Assembly (NCBI GenBank): GCA_007026445.1
Contig: VDMD01000003.1
Coordinates: 682,001-746,000, forward strand
DNA length: 64,000 nucleotides
Direction: 5' to 3'
Source of the DNA: Schizophyllum amplum
Lineage: Eukaryota > Basidiomycota > Agaricomycetes > Agaricales > Schizophyllaceae
Under the pieces are notes generated by a model that made no database searches, was not told the DNA's origin, and saw only the letters and a list, made by a program, of their open reading frames with translations. The position numbers were made by a program, and so were the translations under genes. Positions 10,051 to 21,116 of the stretch are shown piece after piece (position 1 is the stretch's first letter; every line of letters begins with the position of its first letter).

Positions 10051-13000
10051 ATGGCATCCGTGAAAGGGGAGCGTGCAAGTGGCTCGCAAGACGACGGACA
10101 GTACGCCAAACTTCGCAAGCGACGGGCCTACAACCAGCGAGCCTGTGATAAGTGCAGGAAAAAGAAAAGTGAGCTCTCTCTCGTTGGTCGTGAATAGTGA
10201 GTTGAGCATTTGAGCTCATTGTCACTGCTTTAGTACGATGTGTGTATCCCTCATCTACCTTGCCCGCAAAGGGGATTTTCCTCATGAGGAACAAAGGCGA
10301 CGGCATGCAACAAGGCACATCACAATGTTCCAATTGTGCGGCTAATGGATCCGACTGCACGTATGAAGATCCTCATAAGGTCTGCTGTTTCTCTCGTCTT
10401 TATAGCTTTCCATTTGACTCTCTATAGAAGGGCGACATTTCTCCCAGGTCCGTGATGCAGGTCACCATAGCTTCGGCCTCGATCACTAACTTCAGAAACA
10501 GCTACGTCGAGAGTTTAGAGAGACGACTGGAGCGGGCCGAAGCGCTCTTGAAACAGGTAGTCCCCTCTTCAACATCGCTTTCTTTACTCTGACTTCAAGA
10601 CTTTGCAAGTTCTGTCCCGGCACGGACATTCTAGCGCAGCTGGACGACGACGCCTCAATCTCACAACTACAGCCTATCAGCGATCCCAGCCCCCTCGCGG
10701 CTGATCTGACTTCTGGCGCACCGCCTGCAGGTTCGTTGATGTTGTCAAGGGGAAGCCCTTCGTCGCGCACTACTGCAGCCGCTGAGTGCAGTGGCGCGAC
10801 AGGCGCATTCCAGCACGAGTCCGCCGACTCCTCGTTCCACATAACGGAATTCTTCAAGAAGATGCAACTTGGCGAGAACGTCATGCGCTTCTGGGGAAAC
10901 TCGAGCGGGGTCATGCTTCTCAAGAATGCGGTCCACTTCAAAAGCGCCATATCGGAGAAGGAGGAAGAGCACTGGGCCAGTTCTGTCCTGGGTATGCGCA
11001 GGCCGATGTTTTGGCATCAATTTCCGGTATGACTTAGTATCATGCCCGGGATACTGTCAACCGCTGATACGGCTTTGCCACAGTGGGAAGACATCCACGA
11101 CGTATCTCAGCACCCAAAATACAGTTTTCCTCCGGACGATCTCACGCTGTCTCTCGTGGAGTTCTATTTTACAGAGATTAACTCATTTATGCCGCTCTTA
11201 CATCGACCGACATTCATAGGGCAGATTGCTGCGCAACGGCATCTCACCGATGATAACTTTGCACCCATTCTTCTGCTCGTCTGCGCCATTGGTGCACGGT
11301 TCTCTGAAGATCCCCGTGTCATCGTGGAAGGAACAAACTCGTGGCACTCAGGTGCGCCTCCTGTAACGACTGTAGGAAATAAGCTGACAGCTTCGAAGCG
11401 GGGTGGCAGGTGAGCAGGCCCGTGGAGGACACGCCGTGCAAAACTTAACCGGTTTGCAGTGGTTTCATCAAGTTCAGCATCGGCAGTGAGTTTGCCGCGC
11501 TTGTCTACACAAGCAGCACTCGACGACTTGACAGACGATCTATATTCGTGCCACCGACATTATATGATTTACAATTTTGCGTCGTAAGTCAAATTCTAAC
11601 TGTCTTGCAGTATCTCGAACCTCAGCCCTTGTCAGCTCACCGTACATTTTCTGCAACCAACTTCGGCCCCGCAAGCTTGCTGGACCGTCATTGGCACCGG
11701 TATACGGATGGCCCAGGACGCCGGGGCTCACCGTCGGCGGTCGCGCGACAGCATACCTATTGCGGAGGATGAACCGTGGAAGAGAGCATTCTGGTTAGCC
11801 GGTCTCATCATTCTCGGGCTCTCTGTGTTGATTTCAAACACCTACATAGGTCCCTGATTGCCATGGATCGTGCAGCTTCATCCGCGATAGGGCGACCGTG
11901 CGCCACTCAGGAAGAAGAGTAAGAAAATCATGATTTTTGCACAAGCACTGCATAACTGTCCTCAGCTTCGACTTGGAGTACCCTATCGAATGCGATGACG
12001 AGTACTGGGATCATCCAGACCCGAACAAGGCCTGGAAGCAACCGCCTGGTCGACCGTCCTGGATCACTTACTTCGTCACCAAGCTCCGTCTTTGTATGCT
12101 CACCGCGAGGTGCTTGAAGAGTATTGTGCGTGACATCGATCCGTGGGGTATAGCCTGCAACTGAGGATCTTCAGTACTCCATCAATCCGTCAACAAACAG
12201 TGGAGAACAACAAGAGATTGTCGCTGAGCTGGACTCGTCGCTGAACGAGTGGGTTAGTACAATACCCAATCACTGTCAGAGATTCTCTTGGTGTCTTACG
12301 TTTAACTCGTCCGCTAACTTATACCGCAGTACGATGGAACTCGGATCAGCAAGACCCGCAATTTCTCGGCCAGTCCGTCGATCTCTATTCCGTGTACTAT
12401 CTGCTGCAGATTCTCGTCCATCGGCCGTTCATCCCGACGCCGCAGAAGCCTTCGCCGCTGTCCTTCCCCTCCTTACTTATCTGCACCAACGCGGCACGCT
12501 CTTGCATTCACATCAACGACGTGTATATGCGCCGCATGGGTCGGCCGCTGCATACAACGAGCGTACGTGTTACTGTCCTGAGCAAATCGATGCGTGCTTA
12601 CCACGAGATCTAGCTTTCGGTCATGCAGTGCGGCGTGATTCTGCTTTTGAACATCTGGGGTAGCCGGGCCTCAGGGCTATCGAGTGAACCTAACAGAGTG
12701 CGATTCCTATGACAAACGTGTGCGTGTCAAGGCTTACACCTCTGTATGCAGGAAATGGTGTACGTGCATAAATCCATGGCGTGCTTGAAGAGCCTTGAGC
12801 ATCGGTGCGTCAACGTAATTTGCGGGATACCGGTGGTACTCATACGTGACCTTCGTAGATGGCATATAGCCGGTCGACTGTGGTATGTTCTTCCGATACG
12901 TTACTCGACTTTTGTTGACCGGCTATGCGTAGGGACCTCCTCTACGGCCTGATGTGCATTGGAAATATGCCACTGCCTGAACAATTGGCGGGCGCTGGAT

Positions 13001-13790
13001 CACAGAACAAGCGCCGTTCCTCATTCGATACCTCCGAGGAACATCGCCGCTCGACGTCGTACCCATCTGGATATACCGACATCGCGGGCGACGTCGGTCC
13101 GTCTGACTCGCCGGCCTTCACACATTTTGCTCTTCCCATGCACGGTCACAATACCGGCGACGTTCCTTTGCCTGACCGGAGTGGCTTCTCGGCCGGGAGC
13201 TCCAAAGAGTTGGGTTCATGGCATCCCGAAGTCGACCCTCGGCCTCAAGGCGACGTGCCGTATCTGAAGGATTGGATGACGTCCTTCCCAGGCATGCCAG
13301 GCGTCAACAGAAGCAAGGCGAATATGCTTGTTCCCGGCATGTCGGAGTATGACTACGACGATACGCACAGCGGGAATCTGCAGCCTGACGCGATCCCGTC
13401 CAACGCATTGAGCGCGGCGCCATCGCACCCGCAGACGTCGCCTACGTTGCAAGTCGCCACTCAGCCGCCACAACCGGATGAAAGCCAACGGCTGGCTGGG
13501 GCCGACGTAGACGTTGACCTGGGTCTGTCGCCGCCTATCATAGACGCTAGCACAGTGGAGAACTGGGGCGCTGGGCCGCAAGGTTTTGAGTGAGTCGTTC
13601 GTCCTCCGTTCTCATTCGTGCATTTTAGACGCCTTTAGGTGGCAATTCGTCTTCTTTGAATGTCTCATGCTGACATCATATTCTTCCCGTGCTATGTTCC
13701 TTGCCAACTTCCTCCCTCTACAGGATGGACGACTGGACGACGTACATTATGAACGAGCTCCTGTGGCAGGTGCCCCCGCCACAACAATAA
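10051..13790 (+). CDS. Zn2Cys6 transcription factor with fungal_trans domain
   Basis: The start at 10051 gives MASVKGERASGSQDDGQYAK and a basic stretch. Exons 1-3 join to build the binuclear cluster ACDKCRKKKIRCDG followed by QCSNCAANGSDCTYEDP, so all six cysteines are present with C-x2-C-x6-C ... C-x2-C-x6-C spacing. A short coiled coil follows (YVESLERRLERAEALLKQ). The middle part is a fungal_trans (PF04082-type) domain: LVEFYFTEINSFMPLLHRPT, GIRMAQDAGAHRRS, EPWKRAFWL and EEDFDLEYPIECDDEYW, as in xylanase-regulator-like factors. The long C-terminal region is Pro/Ser/Asp-rich. The last exon (acceptor before 13725) encodes MDDWTTYIMNELLWQVPPPQ and ends at TAA 13788-13790. More than eight introns occur, and the exon pattern between 11400 and 12950 is only partly resolved. 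It is the only DNA-binding regulator near the sugar-metabolism genes, so it is a candidate local regulator. That link is inference. Confidence 0.85.
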
Positions 13791-14755
13791 TTGCGTTCGA
13801 GTTGGTTTCCCTAGATGAAGTCGCTTCCTGTTACTGTAATTCTACGTATATTTCATTGTGCTGTCCTATGATATGGCAAGAACTCTACGATGCATGTTCG
13901 TACAGCGGCTTTGAGGGAAGGACGGGCACCGGGCAGTCGGGTACGCCAATGAAGCAGCCTCTCTATTGCCGTTGATTATATCAGTAGGACTAGGCAGGGA
14001 CAAGGCAATGCGTAGGTCCAATCCTTTGTGCTGGCTGCGGCCTAACTCTTGACATTGTGTCGGAGGTAAAAGTGGTAGTTCAACTTCCCACGTGACCGTA
14101 GGGTGTGGGAATTGTTCGCTTGTTATGGTAAGTATTGTCCTCACTTTTGCCTACCAGACAGCCGTGCAGAGCAGTTTTTGGATGTCCGGTGGTGATATTA
14201 AGCCTTCTCACCTTTCTACCTATTCCTTCCAGCCTGGCAACGAGCGTCAGACCTGGTGATCAACGGTCCGGGCCGCAGAGCCGAGGCAATCCGAATTACC
14301 GCACGCAACTCTTCTGCTTCTCTTTGCTCTCTTGTCCTGCTCTCATCAGCCCCGGCTTTGCTGCTTGTTGTTCGTCGAATGAACAATCTGAAGTAGCAGA
14401 TACCGTGCGGCTTACGCAGTCAAGGCCGTCAACGCTTTGGCCCCGAGCAAAATGGCGCGTTCAAGCCCATCAACATGCTAAAGACTGCATATGACCTTCA
14501 ATGTCGCCGCGATAGTCAGTCCTGCGCTCGCCACCAGCACGAATTCCAACATCAATCAATTATCGCGGGCTAGCGAACGGCGCGATCAGCCCAGCGGTAT
14601 TCGCCATTCTGGTGTCATGGTCACGTCGATGGCGCTATAGCGCGCCCATAACGGCAGTATAAAGCTGGCGATCCTATCCTCTCGAGAGAACCCAAACGGT
14701 CACTTACTATCTCCCGAACTCGCCACTTTCAACTCCCTCCTCCCACCACAACACA
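13791..14755. other. Intergenic, peroxiredoxin promoter on the right
   Basis: No supported gene is present. Short ORFs on both strands have no recognisable content. The right end carries a TATA-like box at 14658-14664 and a C/T-rich leader. Confidence 0.55.
14658..14664 (+). promoter_or_regulatory. TATA-like box of the peroxiredoxin gene
   Basis: TATAAAG lies 92 bases before the start codon and is followed by a C/T-rich leader. Confidence 0.6.
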
Positions 14756-15596
14756 ATGGCACCTGAGCGTAACGGTCTGCGCCTCGGCGACATTGCCCCT
14801 GACTTCGAGGCGGAGACAACAGCTGGACCTATCAAATTCCATAACTGGATTGGCGACTCCTGGGTGCGAGCCCCGCAGATCCTCTCTCATATCGTATCGC
14901 TCATTCCTATCTTCCCTTTCAGGCCGTCCTGTTCTCGCACCCAGGCGACTTCACGCCGGTGTGCACGACCGAGCTTGGCGAGGTTGCGCGCCGTGCAGAA
15001 GACTTCAAGAAGCGCAATGTGAAGGTCATTGGCATCTCCGCGGACGGCATCCAGACACATCACGACTGGATCAAGGACATCAACAAGTTCGGAGACGAGA
15101 CGACCGGCCCCACGAACGTTGAGTTCCCTATCGTGCGTTGCGCCTTCACTAGGGGAGCGATTATTGTGCTAAATCCTTGTGCAGATCGCGGACGGCGATC
15201 GCAAGATCTCGACGCTGTATGACATGCTTGACTACCAGGATGCCACCAACCGCGACACCAAGGGCCTGCCGTTCACGATCCGTACTGTCTTCATCATCGA
15301 TCCCAAGAAGACCATCCGCTTAACCCTCTCCTACCCCGCTGCTGTTGGCCGCAACTTTGTGAGTCATTTTCTAAGTACACAGCCTGTACATACTGACAGG
15401 TATACAGGACGAGATCGTCCGTGTCATCGACGCGCTGCAGGCGGGCGACAAGCACCGCATCGCGACACCGGTTAACTGGAAACAGGGCGAGGATGTGATC
15501 GTGCACGTCGGTGTCTCGGCGGAGGAGGCGAAGACCCTTTTCCCCGAGCACAAGGTGCACCTTCCGTACCTGCGCACCACGCCGCTGCAGCTCTGA
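14756..15596 (+). CDS. PRX1: 1-Cys peroxiredoxin (Prx6/Prx1 type)
   Basis: This is a thiol peroxidase that reduces hydrogen peroxide and organic peroxides. The start at 14756 gives [20 protein letters not shown]. Exon 2 carries the peroxidatic motif [19 protein letters not shown], and later exons carry [53 protein letters not shown] and the C-terminal dimerisation arm ([14 protein letters not shown], then [10 protein letters not shown]). It ends at TGA 15594-15596. Length is about 222 residues. The arm and the single conserved cysteine are those of the 1-Cys subfamily. There is no obvious mitochondrial presequence, so the cytosol is the likely site. Three short introns are visible. An AATAAA-like signal sits about 45 bases after the stop. 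Confidence 0.95.
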
Positions 15597-15789
15597 GTCA
15601 ACTTGTGGACGACTTATACATAATTGGTGGGCGTACGAAAATAAACCACTCTGTGTATTTTATGTGTTGTTATGGAAAGGATTTTGCAAGTCTTATACTA
15701 CTCAGTGCCGAGCGCAATTGTTACGGGTCTGGAGATTATTAATGCATTGCCCGAATTCCTACTGCATTGCTTGAGTTCCTACTTCTGAG

Positions 15790-16760
15790 CTACCAGGGCA
15801 ACGTCTCGCCACCGACATCCATGAAGCGACCGCCTACGCTCTCGCGTGTGGCCTTGTCGATGATGCTTAGTATGTCCGTCGCGCTCTGCTTTGGGGTAGC
15901 AAATGGGGTACTGCCCTGCATCCATTTCTCCGTCTTGAGCGCGGTCCGAATCATGTCCGTCTCGACACCGCCAGGGTTGATGGGGAAAACAACTGGCGTG
16001 ACGGTTCAGCAAACAGTCCGGATGGCGGGTAAGATAAGTAGAGACAATGCAGCGGACTGTGTGCATTGTCCTGCCAGTCTATACTCACTGAATTCGAGAT
16101 GGTCATTGTGCAGCTTGCGAGATACCCAATTGAGGGCGGCCTTCGATGCGCCATACGGGTAGATGTTGCCGGGGAATGTAGCGCCCAAGGATATAGTACC
16201 TCCGATAGAGCTGACGGGAACGAACTTGGGCGTCGAAGTGCTGGCGCGCATGAGTTGGTACGCAGACTGGAACAACACGAGCGGCCCATTGACGTTGACC
16301 TGCACAGTTGACGTAAGTCAACTATCCTGCCACACTCCCTCTCTCATATAACAAGCGAATGATTTGCTCACCTCAAAATGGGATATCATCGCCTCGGGTG
16401 GCACCTGTAGCCCGGTTGCGTAGCAGTCGCTGATGCCCGCGTTCGCGATGACGACGTCGAGGCGGCTCGCGACGCGCTTGACTTCCGCAATGGCGGCCTC
16501 ATTGTCTGTGCGGTCGGCGGAGGTGAGCTTGATGACATGCACCTTGCCAGGGTGCGCCTCTGCGAGGGCGCGCAGTTTGGTGGCTGTTGAGGGGCTGCGC
16601 GCGCCGGCGAAGACGACGATGTCGACCCGCTTGGCGAGGACTTCAACCAACCCCAGACCTGTGGACGGTCAACAGTCAAACTGCAGAGGAGAGTATGGCA
16701 TAATAGGGACGCACCGATACCGCGATTGGCACCCGAGATGAGATAGACGATGGGCGACAT
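15790..16760 (-). CDS. Short-chain dehydrogenase/reductase
   Basis: This is an NAD(P)-dependent classical SDR. The start at 16760 reads MSPIVYLISGANRGIG, giving the Rossmann glycine motif with Ser in place of the usual Thr. Then follow LDVVIANAGIS (the NAG motif), VNVNGPLVLFQSAYQLM, FVPVSSIGGTISLG (catalytic Ser) and YPYGASKAALNWVSRKLH (Tyr-x3-Lys). The C-terminal exon has NPGG and ends GGRFMDVGGETLPW with TAG at 15790-15792. The overall pattern resembles the fungal ketoreductases often annotated as nor-1-like, but no secondary-metabolite genes are nearby and the substrate cannot be told. At least three introns occur. It converges on the peroxiredoxin gene, with 193 bases between them. Confidence 0.88.
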
Positions 16761-17471
16761 GGTGCTCAGCAGTGCTGCTTGACCTGACTCTGGGCCAAGC
16801 CCTATTTATGCTTCTTTCGAGGCATGCCGTTCGACGTTTGACACAACGGTCAGTGAACGCCTCATACGGCCAAGTTCGTGCCGGGAGGCTGGCGTACGTA
16901 TGTATTCTCGGTCAACCATGTAACACTAGCCACGCCGACGGGCACGGTCTGACGGCTGCTAGTTGCATTCAACACAGATTCAACGACGCGCGGGTCACAG
17001 CAGAATCCAGATTACACTGACGCACCAGAGCAGGTTCGCGTAGGGCCTTCCAAGCGGGGTCAGTAGGTACTGTAACTCAGCCTGTAACCGATCCACGGTC
17101 ATCGGAGGGTTGTACTTCGATTCGCCTTCGTGCTTCTGTACGTTGCCCGTGCCCACTGATGTCCGATAAACGATGGCGCGATCCTATGCGAAAGTGTTGA
17201 GACGAAGACTCCTAGTGTACGAATAAGTGTTATTCGAGGCGCGCTGGGAAGTCCAATTTCGACGTTCGATGAACCTTTGAACACGTGATCGTGATATTTG
17301 GACGGGACTTCCGCGACCCGCGAACAAGTCAAAGTTTCCTTTCACCGTGTCGCAGCACTCAACGAACTCGACCGACCCTGGAAGAAGACGAAGATTTCCG
17401 ATAAATACTAATATTATAGAGGAATCTCTACGTGCGTCCTGACTATGTATACAATTGTGCTTATGCGTAGC
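16761..17471. other. Intergenic between SDR start and DenD-like stop
   Basis: This is upstream sequence of the minus-strand SDR plus the 3' side of the minus-strand dehydrogenase. No supported gene or repeat was seen. Confidence 0.55.
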
Positions 17472-18642
17472 TTATGCGATTCCCGCCTCAACATCACGCT
17501 TGAACTGCTCCACGATGGGCACCATGCCACCCTTATCTACGACGAAACCCAGGGACAGCGGGTACGAGTTGTCAAAGCACGCCGGCCAAGAGGAGACGAT
17601 CCGTCGGTTGATCGGGTCGTCCTGAAACTTGAGCAGCTTCAACGCGTCCTTCCCTGCGACGGTCTCCAGCGCTTTCAGCTCCTCCCGCACAGTGACGGTG
17701 AAGCCGGGAAGGCACACGACGCGCGTGTGCTTGAACATCTTCTCTGCGGGGACCTGCATGGCGATGACGAAGTTCTTGATCGTGGTTTCCGGGGAGGCGA
17801 CCCAGGCGGCGAGCTCGAGCTCGGGGGAGTCGATGGAGTCGCCAACCGGGCAGATAGCCTCGATGCCCTTCAAGGGCTCGCGAATGATACCTGACAGGAG
17901 GTGAGTGGCGGCGCATGGAGGGGGAGGGAGAAAGACAACGTACCAGAGATGAAGGCGGAGGTGGCGGCGGAGGGAACACCCGGACGCACGACGATGGTTG
18001 GTAGCCGGATGATGCGGCCATCGACGAACCCGCGGCGGGAGAACTCGTTCACCAGGAGCTCGGAGGAGAGCTTGCCCATGCCGTACGAACCCTCCGGCGT
18101 GGCGATCGTATCCGGGGTGACAACTTCAGGCTGTGGAGCAGGTGAGTACGCGCGAATCGCAGGCAAACGGAGCTAACAACGCACCAGAGGGCCACCATAC
18201 ACAGCAAGGGAGGACGTGAAGATGAACTTGATCGGCGCGCCGCCCTTCTGCTTCCCGTGATCCCGAGCCGCCTCGAGCATGTACCGGATCGAGTCGACGT
18301 TGACTTTCAGGCCGAGGTCGAAGTTGTCCTCCGAGCCGCGGGACATGATGCCGTGCAAGCAGTAGATGACGTCCGGGACGCCCAGCTCCGTCTTGAAGAG
18401 CTTGTCGATCTCCGCACGGTTGGTCAGGTCGGCCTTGATCGTGACGGACTTGACGCCCGCGGGGGGCTTGGGCTCGACGATGTCGGCGAGGATGAATTGG
18501 GGGTTCGGCGTCTTGCCGTCCTCGATGATCGCTTTCGAGAGCTATGGGTGCGTCAGTGCTTGTTCTGCCTCTCTTGCAAACTCGTACTCACGATACCCCC
18601 TAGCCAGCCAGCGCTGCCAGTGATGAGGATGGTAGTCGACAT
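17472..18642 (-). CDS. NAD-dependent epimerase/dehydratase family protein, DenD (D-erythronate dehydrogenase)-like
   Basis: This is an extended SDR. The start at 18642 reads MSTTILITGSAGWLGGIV with a Rossmann TGSAGWLG motif. Then follow IKADLTNRAEIDKLFK, DVIYCLHGIMSRGSEDNFDL, FIFTSSLAVYGG (catalytic Ser), EGSYGMGKLSSELLVNEFSR (Tyr-x3-Lys) and RIIRLPTIVVRPGVPSAATS. The C-terminal part has FVIAMQVPAEKMFKHTRVVC and SWPACFDNSYPLSLGF, ending EAGIA at 17472. The HGIMS, RLPTIVVRPG and PSAATSAF blocks are typical of the DenD branch, whose bacterial members oxidise D-erythronate. Substrate in a fungus is inference. About four short introns occur. The gene is divergent from the RpiB-family gene over 650 bases, so the two may share a control region. 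Confidence 0.82.
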
Positions 18643-19292
18643 GATGAAGGAGGAAGATGCGGGATAGGAGCGTAGGAGAGTCTGAGTAGGGTGAGTGCCT
18701 AGATTATCTAGTCCAGCGCGGCTTATATACCGTCCTCCCAGAGCGCTTGCCGCCTCTTTGCGCCCCCCGGCTCTCGCGCCGGGCAGCCGGGAACTTGGCG
18801 GGGGCAGGATCAATGCACTGAGTCGAATCCGGCACAAAAGGCACACGTGGTTAACGGATGAAAAACCCCATGCCAGATCGCCCCTTCCGCCCTCCGCGAA
18901 CCGGGCCACCAGGAAGTATGACGCCCCGGACTCGAAAGCTCGAACTCGAACTGCCGCTCCGAACCGTGATTCAGAAACCTTAGCCGGCTCGCTTGCGCGG
19001 GGATATAGGGCATTGAGCCGTGCGAGCCAATCCCCCCATGCCCGGACATATTGCGCGGCCCCGTGAGCGATTGAGGCGGGATAGCGGGATATAGGAGATT
19101 AGCGCCCATGACCCGTCCCGTGAACGACCCGTGCGTAGGATATCTCCACGGCAAGCGGGGGCGGCTTTTACTCCTCTTCGTCGCTTCATAACGCCGCCGA
19201 CGCCGCTTGAAAACCCGACGTTGCCTGAGAACATCGGGATTAGTGTATTGACCTTGACCTCCCTTACCTCTTTCCCCAAAAACTATATCAGT
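18643..19292. promoter_or_regulatory. Shared divergent promoter region, DenD-like / RpiB
   Basis: The two start codons face away from each other over 650 bases with no intervening gene. A TATA-like box for the minus gene lies at 18722-18729. GCGGGG motifs, matching the Mig1/CreA consensus SYGGRG, are seen at 18798-18803, 18997-19002 and 19155-19160. Function is inferred from motif matches only. Confidence 0.5.
18722..18729 (-). promoter_or_regulatory. TATA-like box of the DenD-like gene
   Basis: TATATAAG on the minus strand lies about 80 bases upstream of the start codon at 18642. Confidence 0.55.
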
Positions 19293-20008
19293 ATGGGCGC
19301 ACCTGCTAAGCTTCGCATCGTCGTTGGCTGTGATGTGCGTGGATCATAATTTTTGCGCAAGGATGCTAGCTAACTCGCTTCCTCCTTCTTTCTCTATACG
19401 TATCATCTTCATCCATACATGCACCATATTCGATCCAATAATTGACCCTGCGCCTCTCTGTCCCATCATTCTCAACTATCCTCCCTCTTCCTATCGCCAC
19501 TACCGCATCCCACCTCTAGGACGCCGGCCTAACTTACAAGGAGACAATCAAGGCCGATCTCGAAAAGGACCCGCGCGTCGAGAGCGTTGTCGACGTCGGC
19601 GTCAACGCGGACGAGAAGACCGCATACCCACACATCGCGGTCGCAGCAGCGAGGAAGGTCGCCGCGGGCGAGGCCGACCGCGCGCTGTTGATATGCGGGA
19701 CGGGAATGGGGGTGGCGATCTCGGCGAACAAGGTGCCGGGTGTGCGCGCAGTGACGGCGCACGACTCGTTCTCAGTTGAGCGGGCGATATTGTCGAACGA
19801 TGCGCAAGTGGGTTATCATTTGCTGGACTGCCCTCTCATGCCTTGCTGAACGCTCACACAGGTCCTCTGCATGGGTCAGCGCGTCATCGGCATCGAGCTC
19901 GCACGGCGGCTCGCGAAGGAGTGGCTCGGGTACACCTTTGACAAGACCTCAGCGAGCGCGGCGAAGGTGGATGCGATCTCGCAGTATGAGACGGTGCCGG
20001 GGTGCTGA
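19293..20008 (+). CDS. rpiB: RpiB/LacA-LacB family sugar-phosphate isomerase
   Basis: This is an aldose-ketose isomerase of sugar phosphates. Family members act on ribose 5-phosphate/ribulose 5-phosphate, galactose 6-phosphate or erythrulose 4-phosphate. The start at 19293 gives [14 protein letters not shown], spliced to [14 protein letters not shown] (acceptor near 19519). Then [39 protein letters not shown] (the Cys of CGTG is the catalytic base in bacterial RpiB), [18 protein letters not shown] and, after a second intron, [20 protein letters not shown]. It ends VPGC with TGA at 20006-20008. All core motifs are intact and the length (about 155 residues) is normal. The position opposite the DenD-like gene and beside a class II aldolase points to a dedicated pathway rather than bulk pentose metabolism. 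The true substrate is unknown. Confidence 0.9.
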
Positions 20009-20642
20009 GAGGTTGTAATGTGCTGGGTGTTGGGCGGGGCGCTTACGCGTGGCTCGGAGAGGGATGTACTCATACGGATTCAAATGTATTGACTTCTAAT
20101 TGTACCCGCTTATTGGCCTGGAAGCAGAGCTGTAGCTTTCGTTGTGCGAGTGTGCTTCTCCTGCAGCTCAACGGCGTTACTTGATGGCCCCATATGCCTG
20201 GCCGCCTTGGGAGACTATACTTACTGGTGGTGAGGTTGGTCCTCCAATCCCGATGACTTCGCTCTCAGTTAGTATGGTCAATTGATGTAGGCAGATCTCA
20301 TACATATACTTAAGCCATACCCACAAGCCCGTGCTCTTGAGTCAGGACATCTGCCGCTGTCATTGTTTCCAAAAAGGTAACAAGGCACGGCATACTCGGG
20401 CCGTTAACGATTAGATTAGATTGGCGACGCACACACTCGGACTGCGAGAGCCTTTGTCCGTCAATGCATTCACATTCTGCCTCTCGCGCTCGTTAGTACG
20501 CCCGATTTTGATACGGCCTTCCGTCGCTGCCGTCTGACGAGGTCCTCAGGCCTCATCGATACCACCACCACCGCTCGTACCAGTAACCCCCCATCCTGCA
20601 CTCAGATTCAAAGCCGCGCCCGATTCAAAGTTTGCAGCAAGC
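20009..20642. other. Intergenic between RpiB and the PAH gene
   Basis: No coding sequence was recognised. The stretch holds 3' and 5' flanks only, with no repeat seen. Confidence 0.5.
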
Positions 20643-21010
20643 ATGTCGCCCCCCGTCCCCGCCAGGCCCCTGAACGACACGGACGCACTCAGCTATCTCG
20701 ACACCGTCAAGATGCGATTTCAGGACAGACCGGAGGTCTACGAAGAGTTTCTCAGCATCCTGAGGCTCTTTAAGGACAAAAGCGTGCGTCTCTGCCCCAA
20801 GTCGCTTATTAGTCCCAACCTGTATCCAGTATCGATACCCCCGGGCGTCGTCGACGCGTTTCCGAGCTCTTCTACGACCACCCCTCCTTGTTCGTCGACT
20901 TCAGCCGCTTCCTGCCTCCCGGCTATCGTCTCGATGCGGACCCCCGCGATTCAAATCGTATCAGTCACAATCCCGAGGAAACAACAGTACACACGCTGAC
21001 GCCGCCGTGA
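20643..21010 (+). CDS. Single-domain Sin3 PAH protein, reading frame imperfect
   Basis: The first exon (ATG 20643) reads [20 protein letters not shown], then [18 protein letters not shown]. The continuation after a 46-nt intron (20784-20829) is IDTPG, then [20 protein letters not shown] with [11 protein letters not shown], ending LTPP at TGA 21008-21010. Together this is one complete paired amphipathic helix (PAH), the module by which the Sin3 corepressor binds transcription factors. None of the rest of Sin3 is present. Small PAH-only proteins occur in Agaricomycetes. Odd feature: with the canonical GT (20784) and AG (20829) the second exon is entered one base early, so the PAH frame needs a 1-nt shift. 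The only in-frame AG would give a 29-nt intron, which is too short. It may be a pseudogene, a sequence error, or use an unusual splice site. Confidence 0.62.
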
Positions 21011-21116
21011 CTGGCCAGAACCGTGCATTTTTTTTCCCGCGTACATGGGTGATTATACAGTATTATTCTTGGAGGACTACCTCTTCATACAATGGGTACA
21101 TACACGAAGTAACCGT

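Noticed and set aside
15790..16760. nor-1-like SDR as part of a polyketide cluster
   Set aside because: No polyketide synthase, NRPS or terpene synthase occurs in the window.
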